Source of the DNA: an uncultured Rhodospirillaceae bacterium
GTDB lineage: Bacteria; Pseudomonadota; Alphaproteobacteria; Rhodospirillales; Magnetospirillaceae
DNA length: 45,419 nt
Direction of reading: 5' to 3'
NCBI GenBank assembly: GCA_903941095.1
Contig: CAJANN010000209.1
Span: forward strand, 1 to 45,419
Shown: one piece after another, positions 16,214 to 25,587 of the stretch
Position numbering within the stretch: the first letter of the stretch is position 1
Layout: every line of letters begins with the position of its first letter
Position numbers and translations under genes: made by a program
The notes under the pieces: model-generated
What the model was told of the DNA's origin: nothing
Databases searched by the model: none
Seen by the model: only the letters and a program-made list of their open reading frames with translations

Positions 16214-17248
16214 CTATTGCATCTTCAGGGCTTCCAGGCCATTGACCCGGGCGGCCCATTCCTTGCGTTCGGCGTCGGGCATGGGGATCAGGCCCTTGTC
16301 GGCCAGATAGCCGGTCTTGCCCCAGGCCTTTTCCGAGGTGTACTCGGCCAGGTATTCCTTGATGCCGGGGATCTGTCCGACATGGGCCTTCTTGGCATAG
16401 ACGAACAGCGGACGCGACACCGGGTATTTGCCGGCGGCGATGGCGTCGAAGGTCGGGGCGACGCCGTCGACCATCGATCCCTGCAGCTTGTCGGCATTCT
16501 GGTCCAGGAAGGAATAGCCGAAGATGCCGAAGGCGTTGGGATTGGCGTCCAGCTTCTGAACGATCAGGTTGTCGTTCTCGCCGGCCTCGACATAGCCGCC
16601 ATCCTCGCGGATCGAGGCATAGGCCTTCTTGAAGGCCTTTTCGTCTGTCTTCTTCAGGTCCTTCAGTTCCGGGAAGCTTTCGGCGGCGACTTCCATCACC
16701 AGTTCGATGAAGGCGTCGCGGGTGCCCGAGGTCGGGGGCGGGCCAAGGACTTCGATCTTCTGGGCCGGCAGCTTGGGGTCGATCTGGTTCCAGGCGGTGT
16801 AGGGATTGGGCACCAGCTTGCCGCCCTGGGGCACCTCCTTGGCCAGGGCCAGGAAAAGCTGGGCGCGGGTGACGTCCATGTGCTTGGCCTTCTTGGAAGC
16901 AGCCAGCACGATGCCGTCATAGCCGACCTTCATCTCGACGATGTCGGCGACGCCGTTCTTGCCGCAGGTCTCGACCTCGGACTTCTTGATGGCGCGCGAC
17001 GCGTTGGTCAGATCGGGATGATCCGGCCCGATGCCGGCGCAGAACAGCTTGAAGCCGCCGCCGGTGCCGGTGCTTTCCACGACCGGGGTCTTGAACTTGC
17101 CGGTCTTGCCGAACTGTTCGGCCACCGCGGTGGTGAAGGGATACACCGTCGACGAGCCGACGATACGGATCTGGTCGCGGGCCTGGGCGGCGCCGGCGAA
17201 GGCGACGGTGGCGAGGGCAGCGGCCGCAACGGCCAGTTTCTTGCTCAT
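16214..17248 (-). CDS. pstS: Periplasmic phosphate-binding protein PstS
   Basis: A 344-residue secreted binding protein that captures inorganic phosphate for PstCAB. A signal peptide (about residues 1-23, cleavage after AQA) precedes DQIRIVGSSTVYPFT, the classic N-terminal phosphate-loop; TGTGGGFKLFC and TSGTRDAF are further ligand-loop motifs. The ATG at 17248 has GGAGG about 4 nt upstream. It is the first gene of pstSCAB-phoU-phoB, has a Pho box about 100 nt upstream and an attenuator hairpin just downstream. Confidence 0.96.
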   Translation of the reverse strand: MSKKLAVAAAALATVAFAGAAQARDQIRIVGSSTVYPFTTAVAEQFGKTGKFKTPVVESTGTGGGFKLFCAGIGPDHPDLTNASRAIKKSEVETCGKNGVADIVEMKVGYDGIVLAASKKAKHMDVTRAQLFLALAKEVPQGGKLVPNPYTAWNQIDPKLPAQKIEVLGPPPTSGTRDAFIELVMEVAAESFPELKDLKKTDEKAFKKAYASIREDGGYVEAGENDNLIVQKLDANPNAFGIFGYSFLDQNADKLQGSMVDGVAPTFDAIAAGKYPVSRPLFVYAKKAHVGQIPGIKEYLAEYTSEKAWGKTGYLADKGLIPMPDAERKEWAARVNGLEALKMQ

Positions 17249-17345
17249 GGGAGCCTCCGAGTGGGCAGATGGAGCGTCGCCAAAGTCCGGGCGGCCTTGG
17301 CGGTGCCACTCTATTCGGTCTGTGTTACAGAACCGCGATGGGAGG

Positions 17346-17363
17346 ATGAAGGTTTTGTGACAA
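17346..17363 (-). promoter_or_regulatory. Pho box (PhoB binding site) upstream of pstS
   Basis: On the minus strand the sequence is TTGTCACAAAACCTTCAT, two 7-nt direct repeats (TTGTCAC, CCTTCAT) 11 nt apart, close to the consensus CTGTCAT-N4-CTGTCAT. It lies 98 nt before the pstS start, as expected for a PhoB-activated promoter in which the box replaces the -35 element. It implies phosphate-starvation control of the whole operon, including phoB itself. Confidence 0.75.
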
Positions 17364-17470
17364 CGGCCGTCATAAAAGGGGCGTAAAGGAAGGCGGCGCT
17401 TCTCCTGTCGATCCTTGATGGGGCCGGGTGCCACCCTGAGCGGGTCTTCGGTTGTCTGACGAGGTCGGTC

Positions 17471-17572
17471 ATGTCATCCCTCGATCTTCTCGGAATCTGC
17501 CTTGGCTTGGCTGTCGCGGTCGGATTCGGCCTGTATCTGGTTCATGTCTGGAATTATCCCGATAGGACTTGA
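17471..17572 (+). CDS. KdpF-like 33-residue membrane peptide
   Basis: A short reading frame starting ATG with GAGG 6 nt upstream, encoding a single hydrophobic helix (LLGICLGLAVAVGFGLYLV) followed by HVWNYPDRT. The shape, with a final polar tail after a YLV-H motif, matches KdpF, the small stabilising subunit of the KdpFABC potassium pump. It sits immediately upstream of kdpD- and kdpE-like genes, which supports the call. The pump genes kdpABC are not present here. It may be a relic, a regulator of the sensor, or simply a leader peptide. Confidence 0.5.
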   Translation: MSSLDLLGICLGLAVAVGFGLYLVHVWNYPDRT

Positions 17573-17603
17573 CCCCTTGTCCCCGGATCGGTTCCTGTGG
17601 CGC

Positions 17604-19112
17604 ATGGAGGTCAAGCCGCTTGCCCATGTGCCGTTGACTGTCGCCGCTCCGGCTGCCGCGACCCTGCTGGGATTCGCCATCGACCGGGCCGGGCTGCCGA
17701 TCGCCAACATTTCCGTCGCCTATCTGATGGCCGTTCTGCTGGTCGCCCGCCACGGTGGCCGGTGGCCGGCCATCGCCGCCTCGCTGTCCAGTTTCATCGC
17801 CTTCAATTTCTTTTTCACCGAGCCGCGCTATACCCTGGCCATCAGCGATGCGCAGAACATCCTGACCGTGGTGTTCTTCCTGGTGGCGGCGGTGATCGTT
17901 TCCAATCTGACGGCACGTCTGCGTCAGGAGATGGAAGCCTCGCGGGAAAACGCCCGGCGGATCGGGAATCTCTATGAATTCTCCAGCCGGGCCTCGGCCT
18001 CGGCGGGGCTGGACGACGTGCTCCGGGCAGTGGTGGACCACGTGGCCGCGACGGTACGGGGGGGCTCGCTGGTTCTGCTGCCGGCCGATAACGGGCTTGC
18101 CGTCGCCGCCGGCTGTCCGTCCCGTGATCGCCTGGACGAGGTATCGTGGTCTGCGGCGTCCTGGGCATGGCGTCAGGGCAAGAGGGCCGGGGGCGGAACG
18201 GGCATCCTGCCGGGGGGCGACTGGCTGTTCCTGCCCATGCATACCGACCGGGGGGGCGTGGGCGTGCTGGGGGTGCGGGTCGAGCATCAGACGGCGGAGA
18301 CGATGGCTTTGCTGGATGCCCTGGCCGATCAGGCCGCCGTGGCCATCGAGCGGACCACCCTGGCCTCGTCCGTCGAGGAAGCACGCCTGACGGCCGAGCG
18401 CGAGCGGCTGCGCGCGGCGCTTCTGTCGTCGCTGTCGCATGACCTGCGCACGCCGCTGGCGTCCATTCTGGGGGCTGCCTCGGCCCTGTCGACGCTGGAC
18501 GGCGCTCTTGACGCCGGCAGCCGCCGGGAACTCGCCGCCGCCATCGAGGGCGAGGCATTGCGTCTGAACCGCTTCGTGCAAAATCTCCTCGACATGACCC
18601 GCCTGGGGGCCGGGGCGCTGGTTCCGCGCCGCGACTGGGCCGATCTCGGTGACATCGCCGACAATGCGCGCCGCCGTTTTCTGGCGATCGATCCGGTTCA
18701 TCCGATCCGGCTTGACCTGCCGCCGCAACGCCTGCTGGCCTGGGTCGACGCCGTCTTGCTGGAACAGGCGCTGTTCAACCTGCTGGACAATGCCGGCAAA
18801 TATTCCCCGGCCGGAACCGAGGTCCGGCTGGGCGCCTGGATGGATGGCGAGACCGCCGTCATCGCCGTCGACGATTGCGGCTGCGGTATCCCGCCGGACC
18901 AGCGCGACGCGGTGTTCGACATGTTCCACCGGGTCGGGCAGGGTGACGGCCGGACCGCCGGGACCGGGCTGGGGCTGGCCATCTGCCGGGGAATCGTCGC
19001 CGCCCACGGGGGGGCCGTGACGGCGCAGGGGGCGCCGGAAGGGACGGGCTGTCGCTTCGTGATCCGTCTGCCGCAATCTCAGGCTCCGGCCGTCCCGGCG
19101 GAGGGAACATGA
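17604..19112 (+). CDS. kdpD: KdpD-like sensor histidine kinase lacking the N-terminal KdpD domain
   Basis: A histidine kinase of about 503 residues. It begins with four transmembrane helices of the KdpD type (SVAYLMAVLLVARHGGRWPA; IAFNFFFTEPRYTLAI), then a GAF-like region, the HisKA domain with phosphorylated histidine in SLSHDLRTPLASILGA, and the ATPase domain with LLDNAGKYSP, DDCGCGIP and GTGLGLAIC. Full-length KdpD carries an additional about 400-residue cytoplasmic N-terminus with a P-loop and Usp domain, absent here. The start is uncertain (17604 or 17544; neither has a good ribosome site). It overlaps the regulator gene as ATGA. Confidence 0.85.
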   Translation: MEVKPLAHVPLTVAAPAAATLLGFAIDRAGLPIANISVAYLMAVLLVARHGGRWPAIAASLSSFIAFNFFFTEPRYTLAISDAQNILTVVFFLVAAVIVSNLTARLRQEMEASRENARRIGNLYEFSSRASASAGLDDVLRAVVDHVAATVRGGSLVLLPADNGLAVAAGCPSRDRLDEVSWSAASWAWRQGKRAGGGTGILPGGDWLFLPMHTDRGGVGVLGVRVEHQTAETMALLDALADQAAVAIERTTLASSVEEARLTAERERLRAALLSSLSHDLRTPLASILGAASALSTLDGALDAGSRRELAAAIEGEALRLNRFVQNLLDMTRLGAGALVPRRDWADLGDIADNARRRFLAIDPVHPIRLDLPPQRLLAWVDAVLLEQALFNLLDNAGKYSPAGTEVRLGAWMDGETAVIAVDDCGCGIPPDQRDAVFDMFHRVGQGDGRTAGTGLGLAICRGIVAAHGGAVTAQGAPEGTGCRFVIRLPQSQAPAVPAEGT

Positions 19113-19789
19113 CCTCCCATATCCTGATCGTCGACGATGAAGAACCGATCCGTCGCTTCCTGCGCATTTCGCTGTCGGCGCAGGGATATCGGGTCAGCGA
19201 GGCGGCGACCGGCAAGGCGGCGCTGGCCGCCATCGGCAATGCCCGGCCCGATCTGGTGGTGCTGGACCTGGGGCTGCCCGATGGGGATGGACAAGAGGTC
19301 ATCGGGGCCATTCGCCAGTCCCAGGTGGTCCCGATCATCGTGCTGTCGGTGCGCGCCGACGAGATGGACAAGGTCGAGGCATTGGATCGCGGTGCCAACG
19401 ATTACGTCACCAAGCCCTTCGGTATCGCCGAACTGATGGCCCGCATCCGGGCCTTGCTGCGGCCCCGGCGGGGCTGCGACGCCGCTCCGGTGGCGGTGGG
19501 CGACGTGGTCATCGACACGGTGCGGACCGTCGTCACCCGTGCCGGCCGCGAAATTCGTCTGTCGCGGCGGGAATGGGACCTGCTGCGCCTGCTGGCCGGG
19601 CAGCCGGACCATGTCCTGACCCACAAGCACATCCTGCGGGCGGTATGGGGGCCGGCCCATGTCGACGACACGGCCTATCTGCGGGTCTACGTCAACCAAT
19701 TGCGGCAGAAGCTGGAGGAAGACCCGTCCGCCCCCCGTCTGATCGTCACCGACCCCGGGGTCGGCTATCGCCTGAAGACCGATTCATAG
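19109..19789 (+). CDS. kdpE: KdpE-like response regulator
   Basis: A 226-residue OmpR-family transcription factor coupled to the preceding kinase by a 4-nt overlap. Receiver: Asp9-Asp10 pocket, phosphoacceptor Asp53 (VVLDLGLPDGDG), TKPFG. DNA-binding winged helix: LSRREWDLLRLLAGQ and THKHILRAVWG, followed by YLRVYVNQLRQKLE, strongly KdpE-like. KdpE normally activates kdpFABC at low potassium; since that operon is not next to it, likely targets are the peptide gene upstream, kup, or a pump encoded elsewhere. The end overlaps convergent kup by 6 nt. Confidence 0.88.
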   Translation: MTSHILIVDDEEPIRRFLRISLSAQGYRVSEAATGKAALAAIGNARPDLVVLDLGLPDGDGQEVIGAIRQSQVVPIIVLSVRADEMDKVEALDRGANDYVTKPFGIAELMARIRALLRPRRGCDAAPVAVGDVVIDTVRTVVTRAGREIRLSRREWDLLRLLAGQPDHVLTHKHILRAVWGPAHVDDTAYLRVYVNQLRQKLEEDPSAPRLIVTDPGVGYRLKTDS

Positions 19790-21655
19790 CCGGACCTGGG
19801 TTCCCAGCTCGACCACGCGGTTGGGCGGGATGCGGAAGAAATCGGTGGCCCGGGCCGAGATGCGGGTCAGCATCATGAAGATCGACGATTGCCAGAACGG
19901 CAGGATCGCGGCATCCGTGGCCGGCAGAATGGTTTCGTGGCCGACGAAGAACGACGTGGACATCAGGTCGAATTCCAGTCCGAACGCCTTGGCCAGCCGC
20001 AGGGCCTTGGGAATGTCCGGGTCCTGGAAGAAGCCGTAGCGGATGGTCAGGCGGAAGAAGCCGTCCGCCAGGGGGGCGACAGCGATGCGGTCGCGGGCCG
20101 GAACCCGCGGGGTGTCGTCGGTGATCACCCGCAACAGCACCACCCGCTGGTGCAGGGCCTTGTTGTGTTTCAGATTGTGCAACAGGGCGATCGGCACCGA
20201 ATCGGTGTTGCCGGTCATGAAGATTGCCGTCCCCGCCACGCGGGGAACGTCGGGAAGCCGGTCCAGGAAGGTTCCGATCGGCAGCGAGTCCCGGGAAAGC
20301 TGCTGCTGCAAGGCCCGGCGGCCGCGCATCCAGGTGGTCATCAGGGCGAACATCCCTCCGCCCACCGCCAGGGGAACCCAGCCGCCATCGGGAATCTTCA
20401 GCAGGTTGGCCCCCATGAACGACAGGTCGATGGTCAGCAGCGCGCCTCCCAGTCCCAGGCAGACGACCTTGGACCAGCCCCACTGGCGGCGCGCCACCAG
20501 CAGCGCCAGGATGGTGGTGATGGCCATCGTGCCGGTGACGGCGATTCCATAGGCCGCGGCCAGGTTCGACGACGACCGGAAGCCGACCACCAGAACCACC
20601 ACGGCGGCCAGCAGCAGCCAGTTGGCCGAGGCGATGTAGATCTGGCCCTGTTCCTCGTCGGACGTGTGGTCGATGTCGACACGCGGCAGCAGCCCCAGTT
20701 GCACGGCCTGACGGGTGATCGAGAACACCCCGGAAATCACCGCCTGCGACGCGATCACCGTTGCCGCAGTCGCCAGCCCCACCATCGGATACAGTCCCCA
20801 GCCGGGAACCATCTGGTAGAACGGATTGTCGACGGCGGCGGCATCGCCGATGATCAGGGCGCCCTGGCCGAAATAATTCAGCAGCAGCCCGGGCATGGCG
20901 ATGCCGAACCAGGCGATCCGGATGGGGCGGCGGCCGAAATGGCCCATGTCGGCATAAAGCGCCTCGCCGCCGGTGACGGCCAGGACCACCGCCCCCAGCA
21001 CGTGGAAGGCCCGCAGGGGATCGGCGGCCAGGAACTCAAGGCCCAGACGGGGATCGACGGCGGCCAGCACGGCCGGAGCCAGGAAAATCTGGTGCAACCC
21101 CAGGCTGCCGATGGCGGCGAACCAGACCAGCATGACCGGGCCGAACAGGGCGCCGACCCGGGCGGTGCCGTGCTTCTGGATGGCGAACAGGGCGACCAGA
21201 ACCAGCAGCGACAGCGGCACCACATAGGCCGCCAGGCGATCGTCGGCGACCTGCAGTCCTTCGACGGCCGACAGAACCGAGATTGCCGGCGTGATCATCC
21301 CGTCGCCGAAGAACAGTGCCGCGCCGAACAGTCCCAGTCCGATCACCAGCGGCGATCCCAGCCCGGCCGATGTGACCAGTGCCTGCAGGGCCAGGATGCC
21401 ACCCTCGCCGCGATTGTCGGCGCGCAGGACGAACAGCATGTATTTCAGCGAGACCACCAGGATGATGGCCCAGAACACCAGGGACAGGATGCCCAGGACG
21501 GCGGTGGGGGCAGGGGTGACGCCGCCGCCGGCTCCGAAGCATTCCTTGACGGCGTAAAGCGGCGAGGTGCCGATATCGCCATAAACGACGCCGACGGCAC
21601 CCAGGCACAAGGCTGCAAGGCGGCCGGGGCCGGCTTCGACGGATGAACGGGACAT
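19784..21655 (-). CDS. kup: Potassium uptake protein Kup
   Basis: A 623-residue Kup/HAK/KT potassium transporter, proton-coupled, in the inner membrane. About twelve helices are followed by a C-terminal cytoplasmic domain of roughly 170 residues. Family signatures include VVYGDIGTSPLYAVKE near the N-terminus, DNRGEGGILAL, FGDGMITPAISVLSAVEGL, GGEALYADMGHFG and GQGALI. The ATG at 21655 (MSRSSVEAG) is preferred because the family begins shortly before the first helix. It is convergent with the kdpDE-like pair, giving a potassium cluster. Confidence 0.95.
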   Translation of the reverse strand: MSRSSVEAGPGRLAALCLGAVGVVYGDIGTSPLYAVKECFGAGGGVTPAPTAVLGILSLVFWAIILVVSLKYMLFVLRADNRGEGGILALQALVTSAGLGSPLVIGLGLFGAALFFGDGMITPAISVLSAVEGLQVADDRLAAYVVPLSLLVLVALFAIQKHGTARVGALFGPVMLVWFAAIGSLGLHQIFLAPAVLAAVDPRLGLEFLAADPLRAFHVLGAVVLAVTGGEALYADMGHFGRRPIRIAWFGIAMPGLLLNYFGQGALIIGDAAAVDNPFYQMVPGWGLYPMVGLATAATVIASQAVISGVFSITRQAVQLGLLPRVDIDHTSDEEQGQIYIASANWLLLAAVVVLVVGFRSSSNLAAAYGIAVTGTMAITTILALLVARRQWGWSKVVCLGLGGALLTIDLSFMGANLLKIPDGGWVPLAVGGGMFALMTTWMRGRRALQQQLSRDSLPIGTFLDRLPDVPRVAGTAIFMTGNTDSVPIALLHNLKHNKALHQRVVLLRVITDDTPRVPARDRIAVAPLADGFFRLTIRYGFFQDPDIPKALRLAKAFGLEFDLMSTSFFVGHETILPATDAAILPFWQSSIFMMLTRISARATDFFRIPPNRVVELGTQVRL

Positions 21656-21775
21656 GAGGAGCCTGCGAAGCGGTTGAACCGGCCCCACAGTGGCGCCGGT
21701 TCCCGTAAAGGCTCCATATGGATTTCGTGGCGGGTCAGGGTGATCGCCAAATGCGATCCCCCTGCGTGGCCGGCC

Positions 21776-22426
21776 CTATGCCCTGGAATTGCGGATCGCG
21801 GCGATGTTGGCGGCGTAATCCTTGGTCTTGAACACCGCCGATCCCGCCACCAGGCAGGTGGCGCCGGCGGCGGCGACCTTCCATGCATTGTCGGCGGTGA
21901 CGCCGCCGTCGACCTGGATGTCGATGGGGCGCGAGCCGATCATGCGCTTGATGCGGGCGATCTTTTCCAGCTGGCTTTCGATGAAGCTCTGGCCGCCGAA
22001 GCCGGGATTGACGCTCATCACCAGCACCATGTCCAGGCGGTCCAGGACGTATTCGATGATGCCTTCCGGAGTGTGCGGGTTCAGGCTGACGCCGGCCTTC
22101 TTGCCCAGGCTCTTGATGAATTGCAGCGAACGGTCGAGATGCTTGTCGGCCTCGGCATGGACGGTGATGATGTCGGCCCCGGCCTTGGCGTAGTCTTCCA
22201 GATAGGGCTGGGCCGGGTCGATCATCAGATGGACGTCGAAGGTCTTGCCGGTCCACGGCCGGATGGCCTTGATGACCGGCGGGCCGAAGGTCAGGTTGGG
22301 GACGAAATGGCCGTCCATCACGTCGATGTGGATCCAGTCGCAGCCCGCCTCGTCGACGGCTTTGACCTCGGCGCCCAACTGGGCGAAATCGGCGGACAGG
22401 ATGGATGGGGCGATCAGAACGGACAT
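21776..22426 (-). CDS. rpe: Ribulose-phosphate 3-epimerase
   Basis: A 216-residue TIM-barrel enzyme interconverting ribulose-5-phosphate and xylulose-5-phosphate. [10 protein letters not shown] at the first strand, [12 protein letters not shown] and VHLMI with metal ligands, [10 protein letters not shown] and the phosphate-binding VDGGV and VAGSAVF segments are all present. It is last in the glpX-prk-tkt-fba-rpe operon and feeds regenerated ribulose-5-phosphate to phosphoribulokinase. Confidence 0.96.
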   Translation of the reverse strand: MSVLIAPSILSADFAQLGAEVKAVDEAGCDWIHIDVMDGHFVPNLTFGPPVIKAIRPWTGKTFDVHLMIDPAQPYLEDYAKAGADIITVHAEADKHLDRSLQFIKSLGKKAGVSLNPHTPEGIIEYVLDRLDMVLVMSVNPGFGGQSFIESQLEKIARIKRMIGSRPIDIQVDGGVTADNAWKVAAAGATCLVAGSAVFKTKDYAANIAAIRNSRA

Positions 22427-22491
22427 GGTGGTTTCCTCCCTGCGGACAGAGTCAGGGCCGGGGACAGCGTCGCCCGGCCCTGCCCGTGCTT

Positions 22492-23556
22492 CTAGTTGAT
22501 CTTCTGGTCGAGCGAGCCCTTGCCGTAGGCGGTGCTCATCTCTTCCAGGCTCTTGACCTTGATCTTGGCGGCCTGGCCGGCGGCGCCGAAGGCTTCATAG
22601 CGGGCCTTGCAGATGCCGACCATCGCATCCTGGGCCACCTTGTAGTACTTGCGCGGGTCGAATTCCTTGCGGTGTTCGGCCAGGAACTTGCGGATCGAGC
22701 CGGTCGAGGCCATGCGCAGGTCGGTGTCGATGTTGATCTTGCGGACGCCGTGCTTGATGCCCTCGACGATCTCTTCCACCGGCACGCCATAGGTCGATCC
22801 CATGTCGCCGCCGTAATTGTTGATGATTTCCAGCCAGTCCTGCGGCACCGACGACGAACCGTGCATCACCAGATGGGTGGTGGGGATGCGGGCGTGGATT
22901 TCCTTGACCCGGTCGATGCGCAGCACCGCGCCGGTCGGCTTCTTGGTGAACTTGTAGGCGCCGTGGCTGGTGCCGATGGCGATGGCCAGGGCGTCGACCT
23001 GGGTCTGCTTGACGAACTGGGCCGCTTCGTCGGGGTCGGTCAGCAGCTGCGAGTGGTCCAGCGTGCCCTCGGCGCCGACGCCGTCCTCTTCGCCGGCCTG
23101 GCCGGTTTCCAGAGAGCCCAGGCAGCCCAGTTCGCCTTCGACCGAGACGCCGCAGGCGTGGGCGATCTTCACCACCGCCAGGGTGGTGTTGACGTTGTAG
23201 TCCCAGTCGGACGGGGTCTTGCCGTCTTCCTTCAGGCTGCCGTCCATCATCACCGACGAGAAGCCGGACTGGATGGCGCGGGCGCACACCGCCGGGCTGG
23301 TGCCGTGATCCTGGTGCATGCACACCGGAACGTCGGGATAGGCCTCCAGGGCGGCCAGGATCAGGTGGCGCAGGAACGCCTCGCCGGCATATTTGCGGGC
23401 GCCGGCCGAACCCTGCAGGATCACCGGGCTGTCGGTCGCGGCGGCGGCCTCCATGATCGCCTTGACCTGCTCCATGTTGTTGACGTTGAAGGCAGGCAGG
23501 CCATAGCCGTTCTCGGCCGCATGGTCGAGCAGCTGGCGCAAGGAAACGAGAGCCAT
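22492..23556 (-). CDS. fba: Class II fructose-1,6-bisphosphate aldolase (Calvin-cycle type)
   Basis: A 354-residue zinc-dependent aldolase condensing triose phosphates to fructose-1,6-bisphosphate and, in the Calvin cycle, also making sedoheptulose-1,7-bisphosphate. AFNVNNMEQ near the N-terminus, [11 protein letters not shown] with the zinc histidine, [10 protein letters not shown] and KINIDTDLR are the class IIB signatures. The segment [11 protein letters not shown] carries the glutamate ligand region. Its place between tkt and rpe points to the CbbA role. Confidence 0.95.
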   Translation of the reverse strand: MALVSLRQLLDHAAENGYGLPAFNVNNMEQVKAIMEAAAATDSPVILQGSAGARKYAGEAFLRHLILAALEAYPDVPVCMHQDHGTSPAVCARAIQSGFSSVMMDGSLKEDGKTPSDWDYNVNTTLAVVKIAHACGVSVEGELGCLGSLETGQAGEEDGVGAEGTLDHSQLLTDPDEAAQFVKQTQVDALAIAIGTSHGAYKFTKKPTGAVLRIDRVKEIHARIPTTHLVMHGSSSVPQDWLEIINNYGGDMGSTYGVPVEEIVEGIKHGVRKINIDTDLRMASTGSIRKFLAEHRKEFDPRKYYKVAQDAMVGICKARYEAFGAAGQAAKIKVKSLEEMSTAYGKGSLDQKIN

Positions 23557-23580
23557 TTATTCTTCTCCCTTATCGAAACT

Positions 23581-25566
23581 CTACAGACGGGCCAGAGCCG
23601 CGTCGGCGACCGCCTGGGCGGTGATGCCGAAATGCTCGTACAGCTTGTCGGCCGGGGCCGAGGCGCCGAAACCGGACATGCCGATGACGGCGCCGTCGAG
23701 ACCGACATAGCGGTCCCAGCCGAAGGTGGTGAGGGCCTCGACGGCCACACGCACGCACCCTTCACCCAGGACGGAAGCACGATACTCCTTCGGCTGGCGA
23801 TCGAACAGCTCCCAACACGGCATCGACACCACGGCGGCGGCGACGCCCTTGCCGGCCAGCAGCTTGCGGGCTTCCAGCGCCAGCGACACTTCCGAGCCGG
23901 TGGCGAGGATCGTCACCTGACGCTTGCCCTCCGCCTCGGCCAGGACATAGGCCCCCTTGGCGGTCAGGTTGTCGTCGGTGTGGGCGGTACGCACCGTCGG
24001 CAGGTTCTGGCGGGACAGGGCGAAACAGGACGGCCCCTTGTCGTTCAGCAGGGCCAGTTCATAGGCCTCGGCGGTCTCGACGGCGTCGGCGGGACGGAAC
24101 ACCAGGGTGTTGGGGGTGGCCCGCAGGGCCGCCACCGTCTCGATGGGCTGGTGGGTCGGGCCGTCTTCGCCCAGGCCGATGGAATCGTGGGTCAGCACGT
24201 ACAGAACCCGCTGCTCCATCAGGGCCGACATGCGCAGGGCCGGCCACAGATAGTTGGCGAAAATCAGGAAGGTGCCGCCATAGGGGACGAAGCCGCCATG
24301 CAGGGCCATGCCGTTCATCACCGCGGCCATGCCGTGCTCGCGGATGCCGTAATGGATGTAGCGGCCGGCGAATTCCCCGGGCTTGACCGACGGCTTGCAG
24401 GCCTTGGTGTCGGTCAGGTTGGAATGGGTCAGGTCGGCCGAACCGCCGACCATTTCCGGGATGGCGGCAGTGACCACTTCCAGCACGTCCTGGCTGGCCT
24501 TGCGGGTGGCGACCTTCGGACCTTCGGCCGAGGTCTTCTTCTTGAAGTCGCTGATGGCCTTCTGCCAGCCGTCGGGCAGGCGGCCTGCGTTGGTGCGTTC
24601 GAACTCGGCCCTGGCGGCGGCGTCCATCTTGGCGACCCGGGCTTCCCAGGCGGCGCGCTCGGCGCCGCCGCGGGTGCCGGCGGCCCGCCACGCCGACAGC
24701 ACGGCGTCGGGGACGGCGAAGGGCTCGTACGGCCAGTTCAGGGCCTCGCGGGCGGCCTTGATCTCGTCGGCGCCCAGGGGGGCGCCGTGGACCTTCTCGG
24801 TGCCGCACTTGGTGGGGGCGCCCTTGCCGATGACCGTGCGGCAGGCGATCAGGGTCGGCTTGTCGGCCTTGCGGGCGGCCTCGATGGCCTTGGCGACGGC
24901 GTCGTGGTCGTGGCCGTCGCAGGCCAGGGTGTTCCAGCCGGCGGCGGCGAAGCGCCGGGCCTGGTCGTCCGAGGTGGACAGGGCGGTGTCGCCGTCGATG
25001 CAGATGTGGTTGTCGTCCCACAGCACGATCAGCTTGGCCAGCTTCAGGTGGCCGGCCAGGGTGATGGCTTCCTGGCTGATGCCTTCCATCAGGCAGCCGT
25101 CGCCGGCGATGACGTAGGTGTAGTGGTCGACGATGTCCTTGCCGTAGCGGGCGGCCTGCATCGCCTCGGCCAGCGCCATGCCGACGGCGTTGGTGATGCC
25201 CTGGCCCAGCGGGCCGGTGGTGGTGTCGGCGATGGCGACATGGCCGAACTCGGGGTGGCCGGCGGTGCGATAGCCCAACTGGCGGAAGTTCTTGATCTGC
25301 TCGATGTCGAGATCGTCATAGCCGGTCAGGTAGCCCAGCGAGTACAGCAGCATCGACCCGTGCCCGGCCGACAGCACGAAGCGGTCGCGGTCGGCCCAGC
25401 GCGGGTTCCTGGCGTCGAACTTCATGAACCGGGTGTAAAGGACGGCGGCGACGTCGGCCATGCCCATCGGCATGCCGGGATGGCCGGACTTGGCCTTCTC
25501 GACGGCATCCATCGACAGGAAGCGGATGGCATTGGACATTTCGGCGATCGTGGCGGAAGCGGTCAT
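23581..25566 (-). CDS. tkt: Transketolase
   Basis: A 661-residue thiamine-diphosphate enzyme moving two-carbon units between sugar phosphates. Segments seen: [13 protein letters not shown] near residue 27, [15 protein letters not shown], the ThDP/Mg motif [13 protein letters not shown] followed by WDDN, and in the pyrimidine domain [24 protein letters not shown]. Length is standard. It lies 24 nt after fba's partner gene boundary in the cbb-type operon and serves carbon-fixation regeneration as well as the pentose-phosphate pathway. Confidence 0.97.
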   Translation of the reverse strand: MTASATIAEMSNAIRFLSMDAVEKAKSGHPGMPMGMADVAAVLYTRFMKFDARNPRWADRDRFVLSAGHGSMLLYSLGYLTGYDDLDIEQIKNFRQLGYRTAGHPEFGHVAIADTTTGPLGQGITNAVGMALAEAMQAARYGKDIVDHYTYVIAGDGCLMEGISQEAITLAGHLKLAKLIVLWDDNHICIDGDTALSTSDDQARRFAAAGWNTLACDGHDHDAVAKAIEAARKADKPTLIACRTVIGKGAPTKCGTEKVHGAPLGADEIKAAREALNWPYEPFAVPDAVLSAWRAAGTRGGAERAAWEARVAKMDAAARAEFERTNAGRLPDGWQKAISDFKKKTSAEGPKVATRKASQDVLEVVTAAIPEMVGGSADLTHSNLTDTKACKPSVKPGEFAGRYIHYGIREHGMAAVMNGMALHGGFVPYGGTFLIFANYLWPALRMSALMEQRVLYVLTHDSIGLGEDGPTHQPIETVAALRATPNTLVFRPADAVETAEAYELALLNDKGPSCFALSRQNLPTVRTAHTDDNLTAKGAYVLAEAEGKRQVTILATGSEVSLALEARKLLAGKGVAAAVVSMPCWELFDRQPKEYRASVLGEGCVRVAVEALTTFGWDRYVGLDGAVIGMSGFGASAPADKLYEHFGITAQAVADAALARL

Positions 25567-25587
25567 CGGCGGGAGATCCTTTGTCGG

